From positions 1 to 40,462 of the forward strand of contig JAJXWF010000008.1 in NCBI GenBank assembly GCA_021781735.1: DNA of 40,462 nt, in the 5' to 3' direction. Shown here in pieces: positions 34,231 through 40,462 of the stretch. The translations under genes and the position numbers were made by a program. The notes under the pieces were generated by a model. It did no database searches, was not told the DNA's origin, and saw nothing but the letters and a program-made list of their open reading frames with translations. This stretch comes from Actinomycetes bacterium (GTDB lineage Bacteria; Actinomycetota; Actinomycetes; Propionibacteriales; Propionibacteriaceae). Each line of letters starts with the position of its first letter. Positions within the stretch are counted from its first letter, which is position 1.

Positions 34231-34569
34231 ATGAGCACGTCACCGCTTCCGCGTGAGGACTTCGAGGCCGCCCTGGCGGCCCGCAAGGAGCTGGGGGCCG
34301 ACTATGAGCCGGCCCTCGTCGATTCGTTCGTGGAGAAGGTGGAAGCCGCTCTCGTGGCCCGCGGACAGCAGAGGCAGCAGTTGCAGCCGGCGCCCACCGC
34401 GGCCGTCCCTCCCGGGGGCCGGGTCGCGGTCGCCATCGTCAGCGTTGTGATGGGAATCCCGCTCACCGCGATCACGCTGGGCACCGGGTCGCTCTTCGCG
34501 ATGATCATCTGCTGGCTCGGCATCGTCGGGGTGAATCTCGCGATGGGGCTGCATCGCGGCCCGGCGTGA
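34231..34569 (+). CDS. Small two-helix membrane protein, unknown function
   Basis: A 112-residue protein. The N-terminal half is soluble and helical, with an acidic DFEAALAARKELGADYEPAL segment and a Gln-rich stretch (ARGQQRQQLQPAP). The second half holds two membrane helices (about 63-84 and 87-106: VAVAIVSVVMGIPLTAITLG and LFAMIICWLGIVGVNLAMGL). Similar two-helix proteins are common in actinobacteria, but I cannot name a function. No clear ribosome site or canonical -10 precedes the ATG; the promoter is not evident. It is divergent from psuG by 110 bp. Confidence 0.75.
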   Translation: MSTSPLPREDFEAALAARKELGADYEPALVDSFVEKVEAALVARGQQRQQLQPAPTAAVPPGGRVAVAIVSVVMGIPLTAITLGTGSLFAMIICWLGIVGVNLAMGLHRGPA

Positions 34570-34596
34570 ACCGACCCGCCGTCACCTCGCGGGTGC

Positions 34597-34620
34597 GATT
34601 AGGGTGGGGTCGAACTAATC
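34597..34620 (+). promoter_or_regulatory. Inverted repeat and -10 candidate upstream of the CE7 esterase
   Basis: GATTAG (34597-34602) and CTAATC (34615-34620) form a 6-bp dyad with 12 bases between. TAGGGT (34600-34605) inside it is a plausible -10, which would place the start of transcription within the dyad. An operator is possible; support is pattern only. Confidence 0.35.
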
Positions 34621-34650
34621 CAGAGGCCCGCTCCCCGACAAGGAAGTTCC

Positions 34651-35631
34651 ATGCCCCGTTTCGACTTCGAGCCCGATGTCCTGCGCAGTTACCGTCCCGA
34701 CGTCACCGAACCCGCCGACTTCGACGCGTTCTGGACCACGACCCTCGAGGAATCGAGGGCGCTGGTCCAGCCGCCGACCCTCACCAGGGTCGATACGGCG
34801 TTGTCGCTGGTCGAGGTCGACGACCTCGAGTTCTCGGGGTTCGGGGGTGACAGGGTGCGCGCCTGGGTGCTGCGGCCCGCCGGCGTCCCGGGCCCGCTGC
34901 CGGTCGTCGTCGAGTACCTCGGCTACGGGGGTGGACGCGGTCTGCCGCACGAGCGGCTCACGTGGTCGAGCGCCGGATACGTGCACGTGATCATGGACAC
35001 CCGAGGTCAGGGCAGTGCGTGGGGGTCCGGCGGCGACACCGCGGACCCGCACGGGTCGACCCCGGCCGTCCCGGGGTTCATGACGAAGGGCATCACCGAT
35101 CCCTCCGACTACTACTACCGGCGGGTGTTCACCGACGCCGCGCTGCTGGTCGAGGCGGTTCGCCGGCTGCCGGGCGTCGACCCGGCCCGGGTGTCGGTCA
35201 CGGGGGGCAGCCAGGGGGGCGGCATCACGATCGCGGTCGCGGGCCTGATCGGAGGCCTGGTCGGCGCGCTGCCCGAGGTTCCGTTCCTCTGCCACTTCGA
35301 GCGGGCGGTCGGTCTCACCGATGCGATGCCCTACGGCGAGATCGTCAGGTACCTCTCGGTGCACCGCGACCTCGTGCGGCAGACCTTCACCACCCTCTCC
35401 TACTTCGACGGGGTCAACTTCGCCAAGCGGGCGACCGCCCCCGCGCTGTTCTCGGTCGGGCTCATCGACCCCATCTGCCCGCCCTCGACGGTGTACGCGG
35501 CCCGCAACCACTGGGGGTCCGGACCGGCCGCGGCCGACATCGTCGAGTACGCGTTCAACGAGCACGAGGGCGGCGGCGCCTACCAGTGGCAGCACCAGGC
35601 GGCGTGGCTCGCCGATCGGCTCGCCGGCTGA
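34651..35631 (+). CDS. CE7-family acetylxylan esterase / cephalosporin-C deacetylase
   Basis: A 326-residue alpha/beta hydrolase of carbohydrate esterase family 7, which removes acetyl groups from acetylated xylo-oligosaccharides and similar small esters. The CE7 triad and motifs are all present: RGQG at 118-121, GGSQGG with nucleophile Ser187, Asp273 in LIDPICPPS and His305 in NEHEGGG. No signal peptide is seen, so it should act inside the cell on imported acetylated sugars, as CE7 enzymes usually do. AAGGAAG precedes the ATG. It fits the carbohydrate theme of the region but has no sugar-transport gene beside it. Confidence 0.93.
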   Translation: MPRFDFEPDVLRSYRPDVTEPADFDAFWTTTLEESRALVQPPTLTRVDTALSLVEVDDLEFSGFGGDRVRAWVLRPAGVPGPLPVVVEYLGYGGGRGLPHERLTWSSAGYVHVIMDTRGQGSAWGSGGDTADPHGSTPAVPGFMTKGITDPSDYYYRRVFTDAALLVEAVRRLPGVDPARVSVTGGSQGGGITIAVAGLIGGLVGALPEVPFLCHFERAVGLTDAMPYGEIVRYLSVHRDLVRQTFTTLSYFDGVNFAKRATAPALFSVGLIDPICPPSTVYAARNHWGSGPAAADIVEYAFNEHEGGGAYQWQHQAAWLADRLAG

Positions 35632-35662
35632 ACGGGTCCGCCGACGGCTACGCCGACCCCGA

Positions 35663-36090
35663 TCAGGCCTCTGGCTTCCGGGTGACGTAGAGGGCGTGCA
35701 CGCCGTCGTCGGGCTTGACCACGCTGATGTCGGAGCCGATGCCCGCCCGCCCGAACAGGTCGGTGGCCTCGGCCACCGAGCGCGGCCGCACGTGCGGCCG
35801 CTGGAGCACGTTGAGGGTGAATCCCAGGTGCGGGGGGTGCGAGCCTCCACGATCCCGTAGTCGCCTCCGATGACGCGGCGGGCGCGACGACTCTCGACAC
35901 CGTCGCGGCCGAGGACCGAGGTGCGGACCGTCCGGAGCCCGTCGAGCCGCGCGGCCACGGTCGGCACCTGGGCGATCAGCCATGCCGTGGGCGGGTTGGA
36001 GTGGTCGACACCCGCTGCCCCCGGGAGACGGTGGCGGCCTGCCCCGACGGGGCGGGTTTTCCTGCAGAGAATCTGGTTGAAATCCGTCAC
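35663..36090 (-). pseudogene. Frameshifted remnant of an unrecognised gene
   Basis: Two frames together spell a continuous protein. From 36090 one frame reads through NPPTAWLIAQVPTVAARLDG, RTVRTSVLGRDGVESRRARR and IGGDYGIVEARTP. At a run of six G (35832-35837) it must gain one base to continue as PHLGFTLNVLQRPHVRPRSV, then GIGSDISVVKPDDGVHALYV and TRKPEA with a stop at 35663. One more base in the homopolymer would fuse them, so a sequencing error is possible. The start region (FNQILCRKTRPVG) is unconvincing, suggesting N-terminal loss too, and it abuts another decayed gene. I do not recognise the family. Confidence 0.6.
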
Positions 36091-36746
36091 CCGCGGATCA
36101 GGCCCAATGCTCCCCGGTGGAGCCGCTCGATGAGGTCGTTCGCCTGGTCAGCACGTGTGCGTCGCACCTTGCCCGTGGGGGTGAGGTGCCCGGCGCCTTC
36201 GGTCAGCGGCACCCTCAGCGCGAGCCAGCGCTTGACCTGATGGTCCGGGAGACGGTGGCGTTGGCGGCGTCCACGACCCTCTGCAGGGCGGCGAGCCGTG
36301 CGGGTCGTCGACGACCGCATCGGCTCAGGTGTCGACGCACCCCGGGAGGGTGTCCGACACGCGCAGCAAGGCGGCCGCGTAGGCCGCCGGTCGCCCACGA
36401 CCACCGCGTGCTCGGCCGCCCCGTCGCGCTCGACGAGGCGTTCCGATCCCGCCGGGGCGATGTTCTTGCCGGTGGAGGTGACCACGAGGAAGCCGGGGCG
36501 CACCTCGGCGAGTGAGGCCACGGCCCGCGCGGGGTCGGCGACGTGGGCGACGGTCATCCTGGCCGAGACCGTGGCGACCTGCACGGGGGAGGCGGTCGAG
36601 ACGGGTACGGCCACCGCTCCGCAGCGCCAGATCGCGAAGTCGGCGATCGCCCACTCGTAGCTGGTGGCCCCCATGACGAGCACCCGGTCGCAGGCGCTCA
36701 CCGCCGGGTCGGTGGGGACGAGGATCGGACTGCTGGTCTCAGGCAT
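36087..36746 (-). pseudogene. Decayed long-chain acyl-CoA synthetase (AMP-binding) remnant
   Basis: Only the two ends of a FadD-type enzyme of about 600 residues remain. Near the start CDRVLVMGATSYEWAIADFA and IWRCGAVAVPVSTASPVQV match the N-terminal adenylation region. After a short unrelated-looking join, VVTSTGKNIAPAGSERLVER and AEHAVVVGDRRP match the C-terminal domain. The frame then slips to a +1 frame (YAAALLRVSDTLPGC, ALQRVVDAANATVSRT) and returns for VKRWLALRVPLTEGAGHLTP and TGKVRRTRA. The core, including the TSGTTGxPKG ATP loop and the catalytic region, is missing, so it cannot be active. The first ATG (36746) overlaps the MarR stop by 8 bp, so it was once coupled to the regulator. 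Confidence 0.82.
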
Positions 36747-37251
36747 CCGGGCGCCCATCGGATGCGGCGCCGTCGGGCGCCCGGTCGGCGAGGCACGACT
36801 CCAGGGCGTCGAGCACCTGGGCCAGATAGGTCTCGACGGCGGCAGCCTGCTTGTCGTCGAAGCCGGCGAGACACTGTTCGGACGCCGTGACGATCGGCAT
36901 GAGCCGGTCACGCACCTCTCCCGCGGAGCGGGGGGCGGGTGTGACGGTCCGGCGACGCCGGTCGGTGCCGTCGATGCGCCGCTCGACGTGCCCGAGACCC
37001 TCCAGCCGGTCGAGCGACAGCGAGACGAGGGCGGGGCTGATCCCGAGTCCCCTCGCCAACTGTCCCGGTGTCATCGCCCCCCGATTCAGCAGCAGGCCCA
37101 TCGTGCGGTAGTCGGTGGCGTTCACCCCGAGATGGTCGGCGAGGGCCGACTCGACCCGGCGGTTGGCGACCACGACCCGCCGTAACAGGCGGGTCGCGCG
37201 GCGTGGTTCGCGGCCGAGGGCCGCCCGGGTGAGGGAGCGTTCCGATGTCAC
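36739..37251 (-). CDS. MarR-family transcriptional regulator
   Basis: A 170-residue winged helix-turn-helix regulator. The DNA-binding core is LGVNATDYRTMGLLLNRGAM, then TPGQLARGLGISPALVSLSL and the wing HVERRIDGTDRRRRTVTPAP, followed by a C-terminal dimerisation helix. The GTG at 37251 is chosen because AATAAT (37263-37258 on this strand) ends exactly 6 nt before it; a TTG at 37266 would lie in the operator. It is divergent from a DUF1295 gene across 38 bp, and a palindrome fills the gap, so it very probably represses both. Its former downstream partner, an acyl-CoA synthetase, has decayed, which leaves the lipid-related DUF1295 protein as the likely target. Confidence 0.88.
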   Translation of the reverse strand: MTSERSLTRAALGREPRRATRLLRRVVVANRRVESALADHLGVNATDYRTMGLLLNRGAMTPGQLARGLGISPALVSLSLDRLEGLGHVERRIDGTDRRRRTVTPAPRSAGEVRDRLMPIVTASEQCLAGFDDKQAAAVETYLAQVLDALESCLADRAPDGAASDGRPDA

Positions 37252-37257
37252 CCGGCC

Positions 37258-37283
37258 ATTATTCAATACTTCTGAAGTAATGT
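37258..37283. promoter_or_regulatory. Back-to-back leaderless promoters around a MarR operator
   Basis: TACTTCTGAAGTA (37267-37279) is a perfect 13-bp dyad, extending with one mismatch to CA...TG at 37264-37282. AATAAT for marR (37263-37258, minus) and TAATGT for the DUF1295 gene (37278-37283, plus) flank it, each 6 nt from its start codon. One bound MarR dimer would cover both -10 regions. Confidence 0.78.
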
Positions 37284-37289
37284 GTGGTG

Positions 37290-38102
37290 ATGCCCCACTT
37301 CCCCACGTCGGCCTGGCTCGCGAGCCTGCCCGTCAGCCTGCTCGCCCTGCTGGCCCTGCTGGTGATCACCTACCTCATCGGCGTGCGGCAGCGCCGGCAC
37401 GTCGTGATCGACGCCGCCTGGGGGATCGGATTCGTGGTCGTGAGCACCGCGGCGTTCCTCCAGTCGGGCTCCGACGGCGACACGGGGCGTCGGATCCTGC
37501 TGCTCGTGCTCACCGCCGTGTGGGGCCTGCGGCTCGGTGGCTATCTCGCGTGGCGGATGCGCGACGGCCACGAGGATCCGCGCTACGACGACCTGCTCGC
37601 CCCGGGCGGTGCTCGGGGCAGCAGGCAGCGCAATCTCTTCGCGATCCGCCGGGTCTACCTTCCGCAGGCGATCGTGCTGTTCCTCGTCTCGATGGTTCAA
37701 CAGGTCGGCATGTTCGAGACCGGGCCGCTCGGCTGGATCGCCTGGATCGGCGTGGCCGTCTGGGCCGTCGGCATCGTGTTCGAGGCGCTGGGCGACCGGC
37801 AGCTCGCGCAGTTCCGGGCCGACCCGTCGCGCCGCGGGACGATCCTCGACACCGGTGTCTGGGCGTGGACCCGCCACCCCAACTACTTCGGCGACTCCGC
37901 CGCATGGTGGGGGTTGTTCCTCGTGACCGCCGGCAGCTGGCCCGGCGTCCTCACCGTGATCTCGCCGCTGCTCATGACCTGGGCGCTGGTGGCGCGCACC
38001 GGCAAGGCCCTCACCGAACAGCGGATGTCGGGCCGGCCGGGCCACGCCGACTACGTGGCCCGCACCAGCGGGTTCGTCCCCCTGCCGCCCAAGCGGCGCT
38101 GA
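37290..38102 (+). CDS. DUF1295 / steroid 5-alpha-reductase-like membrane protein
   Basis: A 270-residue membrane protein with about seven hydrophobic segments. DUF1295 hallmarks are VIDAAWGIGFVVVSTAAFLQ, WGLRLGGYLAWRM, GHEDPRYDDL, and the C-terminal NADPH-binding-type stretch WTRHPNYFGDSAAWWGLFLV followed by GHADYVARTSGFVPLPP. Relatives reduce steroid or lipid double bonds, but the substrate of bacterial DUF1295 proteins is mostly unknown. The ATG at 37290 lies 6 nt after TAATGT; two in-frame GTG codons just before it would fall at the expected transcript start. The divergent MarR gene and shared palindrome point to repression. Confidence 0.87.
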   Translation: MPHFPTSAWLASLPVSLLALLALLVITYLIGVRQRRHVVIDAAWGIGFVVVSTAAFLQSGSDGDTGRRILLLVLTAVWGLRLGGYLAWRMRDGHEDPRYDDLLAPGGARGSRQRNLFAIRRVYLPQAIVLFLVSMVQQVGMFETGPLGWIAWIGVAVWAVGIVFEALGDRQLAQFRADPSRRGTILDTGVWAWTRHPNYFGDSAAWWGLFLVTAGSWPGVLTVISPLLMTWALVARTGKALTEQRMSGRPGHADYVARTSGFVPLPPKRR

Positions 38103-38332
38103 GGTCGGCGGCCGCCGGGGGCGCCGCCACGTGTCCTCGGGCCGTGCATCCGCCTCCCGATTGCGTGCACCGACCCCGGCGCCGACACTGCACGGATGTG
38201 AGGTGGGCATGCTGCACGAATGGTCGGACGCCCCCGGGGCATTCCCCGGGGCCCCGCCGGGTGGATAGCGTGCCTCCAATCCCAGCGGCCCGCCCCACGC
38301 CGGCCGTGCGATCAGGAACGGAGGATCATGTC
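38103..38332 (+). other. Intergenic region upstream of the subtilase
   Basis: No gene is seen in these 230 bases. CCCCGGGG occurs twice (38232-38239, 38244-38251) around CATT and could fold as a GC-rich hairpin, perhaps terminating the DUF1295 transcript. The subtilase ribosome site GGAGGA is at 38320-38325. An ATG-TCG-TGA minigene (38328-38336) overlaps the subtilase GTG. Confidence 0.45.
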
Positions 38333-40462
38333 GTGAGCCGACATGCTTTCACCCGCAAGGCGTCCGGGATCGTCGCCGCGGTCACCCTGGCGGTGGCCAT
38401 GGCGGCGGGCCCCGGCATCGGCACCGCCCAGAGTGCCCCGAACCCCCACGGTTCCCAGAACAATCCCACCAGCGACTCGACGACGCCGTCGGGCATCGAC
38501 ACGAGCAGCGCCATCGTGCGGCTCAGCCTCGACCCCCTCGCCACCAATCCGAGCGCCGACCGCTCGAACGGACGGGTCAACCCCTCAGGCGTGCACAGCC
38601 AGGCTCTGCGCGCCGATCTGGCCCACCAGCGCAACGCGTTCCTCGCCTGGTTGCGCACGAACGCGCCGCAGGTGAAGGTCACCGGACAGTACGACTTCGC
38701 ACTCAACGCGGTGGCGGTGCGGCTCAACGGCACCCCGCTCGACCAGCTGCGGCAGGGGCCGGGCGTCGTCTCCGTCGGGTATCAGGACACCTACACGCCC
38801 GCCTCCGAGCCCGACCCCGACCTGGCCCAGATCAAGGCCGTCGAGGGGTGGACCGAGGCCGGTGCCGCCTCGCAGGCCGGTTCTCCGGAGACCTGGGCGG
38901 GCTACGGCGTCAAGGTCGGCATCGTCGACACCGGAATCGACAAGAACCACCCCTGCTTCAACGACGCCGGCTTCCCGGCGACCACGCAGCTCGGTGATCC
39001 GCAGCTCACCAACAACAAGGTGATCGTCGCGAAGGTGTTCAACAACAAGCTGCCCCAGAGCCACTACGACGCGAGCGCGGTGCAGGAACACGGCACCCAC
39101 GTGGCCGGCACGGTCGCCTGCGACCTCATGACTCCCGCCGTCGTGCAGGGTGTCAACATCCCCTACGACCCGAGCGGCGTCGCGCCCGGCGCGCAGTTGG
39201 GCAGCTACAACATCTTCCCCGGTGACGTGCAGAGCGCCCGCACCGAGGACATCCTCAACGCGCTGCAGGCCGCGGCCTACGACGGCATGGACGTCATCAA
39301 CATGTCGCTCGGCGGCGGCTACCACGGCGTCCAGGATCTTGGCACGATGGCCGTCGACAACCTCGACCGGGCGGGCATCGTCGTCGCGGTCGCCGCGGGC
39401 AACAGCGGACCGGGCTACCAGACCGTCGAGTCCCCGGGATCGGCCCAGCGCGCCCTGACGGCCGGCGCCTCGTCGGTGGGTCAGTACATCGGCCTGCCGA
39501 TCAGTTCCGGTGGTCAGCAGATCGCCAGCGCCGCCACCGGTGACTTCCCGGTGCCCACGAGCGACCTCACCGCACCTCTCGGCGTCGTCAGTGACGGCGG
39601 CACCGGTCTCGGCACCGCGTGCGCAGCCCTGACGGCCGGCTCGCTCTCCGGCGAGATCGCGCTGATCTCCCGCGGCACGTGCACCTTCGGGGCCAAGGTC
39701 TACAACGCCCAGCAGGCCGGCGCGATCGCGGTCATCGTCGTCAACAACGTGGCCGGTGATCCGATCGCGATGGCCCAGGACGCCGCCTACACCAGTGACA
39801 TCCCGGCGGTCATGGCGGGTCTCAACGACAAGGCTGCCCTCATGGCGGCCGACGGGTCGTCGGTCACCATCGGTGCGACGCCCACCTACGTGCGCACGGG
39901 CAACGACAACTGGTTCGCCAGCTTCTCGTCGTGGGGCCCGACCCGGGTCAGCTACCTCGTCAAGCCCGACGTGGTCGCTCCCGGCGTCAACGTGCTCTCG
40001 TCGATCCCGCTCCAATACTGCAAGGGCACCGCGTGGGTGGGCGAGTACGGGTGCTGGGCGTTCTTCCAGGGCACGTCGATGGCCACCCCGCACCTCGCGG
40101 GCATGGCCGCGGTGGTCGAGGCGGCCCACCGCGGGTGGGACGCGTGGGAGGTGCGCTCGGCGATCGTCAACACCGCCAACCCGAACGGCGTGCTGAAGAC
40201 ATCCGGGTCGGGCGTCGAGACCGACGTGCAGAAGGTCGGGGCCGGCCTGGCCGACCTGCAGGCTGCGGTGCAGGCCAAGGTGGCGCTGAGTGACGTGAGC
40301 GTGTCGTTCGGCCAGGTCGCCAAGGGCCAGCCGACCCAGACGCGCAAGCTCGGCATCACGAACCTCACCGACGCGGTGCTGACCCTGCCCGTGCGGGTCG
40401 AGGATTCGACCGGCGGCGGCAGCTTCGCGGTGTCGACGAAGTCGGTGACGATCCCGGCCGGC
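38333..40462 (+). CDS. Secreted subtilisin-like S8 peptidase with PA insert (partial)
   Basis: The first 710 codons of a subtilase that runs off the right edge. Residues 1-35 are a signal peptide (core ASGIVAAVTLAVAMAAG), and about 58-155 resemble an I9 propeptide. The catalytic domain follows, with Asp199 in VGIVDTGID, His253 in EHGTHVAGT, oxyanion Asn357 in AAGNSGPG and Ser582 in GTSMATPHLAG. A PA domain is inserted between Asn and Ser (about 415-520, ALISRGTCTFGAKVYNAQQA). After about residue 660 an Fn3-like or Ig-like domain begins. This is the layout of large extracellular S8A proteases. The GTG is 7 nt after GGAGGA; the ATG five bases earlier is in another frame and stops after two codons. 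Confidence 0.94.
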   Translation, partial: MSRHAFTRKASGIVAAVTLAVAMAAGPGIGTAQSAPNPHGSQNNPTSDSTTPSGIDTSSAIVRLSLDPLATNPSADRSNGRVNPSGVHSQALRADLAHQRNAFLAWLRTNAPQVKVTGQYDFALNAVAVRLNGTPLDQLRQGPGVVSVGYQDTYTPASEPDPDLAQIKAVEGWTEAGAASQAGSPETWAGYGVKVGIVDTGIDKNHPCFNDAGFPATTQLGDPQLTNNKVIVAKVFNNKLPQSHYDASAVQEHGTHVAGTVACDLMTPAVVQGVNIPYDPSGVAPGAQLGSYNIFPGDVQSARTEDILNALQAAAYDGMDVINMSLGGGYHGVQDLGTMAVDNLDRAGIVVAVAAGNSGPGYQTVESPGSAQRALTAGASSVGQYIGLPISSGGQQIASAATGDFPVPTSDLTAPLGVVSDGGTGLGTACAALTAGSLSGEIALISRGTCTFGAKVYNAQQAGAIAVIVVNNVAGDPIAMAQDAAYTSDIPAVMAGLNDKAALMAADGSSVTIGATPTYVRTGNDNWFASFSSWGPTRVSYLVKPDVVAPGVNVLSSIPLQYCKGTAWVGEYGCWAFFQGTSMATPHLAGMAAVVEAAHRGWDAWEVRSAIVNTANPNGVLKTSGSGVETDVQKVGAGLADLQAAVQAKVALSDVSVSFGQVAKGQPTQTRKLGITNLTDAVLTLPVRVEDSTGGGSFAVSTKSVTIPAG

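Overview
The window is about 40 kb of very GC-rich DNA from an actinobacterium. Evidence is the strong G/C bias at third codon positions, frequent GTG starts, the actinobacteria-specific tRNA-deaminase-associated protein next to tadA, a LytR_C envelope protein, an Asp-type MenB, and a sugar ABC importer without its own ATPase. A PPi-type PEP carboxykinase, best known from Propionibacterium, makes Propionibacteriales a reasonable guess, but that placement is inference. No integrase, transposase, phage gene, plasmid origin or CRISPR array was seen, so this looks like ordinary chromosome with some local gene decay.

Layout. 1-5583: a gene end cut by the window edge, a membrane protein, a secreted GH25-like protein, a divergent YeiH exporter/LysR pair, and a two-gene unit ending in a glycerophosphodiesterase. 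5602-9825: a rhomboid-S9 peptidase operon, menB, and a YbaK-type deacylase broken by two single-base frameshifts. 9898-15764: a lipoprotein, upp, the tRNA-deaminase-associated protein with tadA, tRNA-Ser(CGA) with a perfect hairpin after it, a K+/H+ antiporter, a LytR_C protein and a small conserved protein. 15847-17134: a tiny ORF, thpR and a DUF1349 protein.

17168-22620 is an amino-sugar module. A three-gene importer resembling NgcEFG (N-acetylglucosamine/chitobiose) is divergent from a SIS-domain sugar-phosphate protein and a BadF-type N-acetylglucosamine kinase. 22637-28814 holds a short UvrA-like ABC protein and a 1115-residue protein read as PPi-dependent PEP carboxykinase. 28848-34120 is a second sugar module: a LacI regulator divergent from a second BadF kinase and manA, facing a psuG-pfkB pair for pseudouridine or nucleoside-sugar catabolism. 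Two matching operator-like palindromes lie between lacI and the kinase; one covers the -35 of a TTGACA-N17-TAGGCT promoter.

34231-40462: a small membrane protein, a CE7 esterase, two decayed genes (an unidentified frameshifted gene and an acyl-CoA synthetase with its core deleted), a divergent MarR/DUF1295 pair with an operator palindrome between them, and a subtilase that runs off the end.

The most pervasive structural signal is leaderless transcription: at least 13 start codons lie exactly 6 or 7 nt after a -10-like hexamer (TANNNT or one mismatch), on both strands. This pattern helped decide several start sites.
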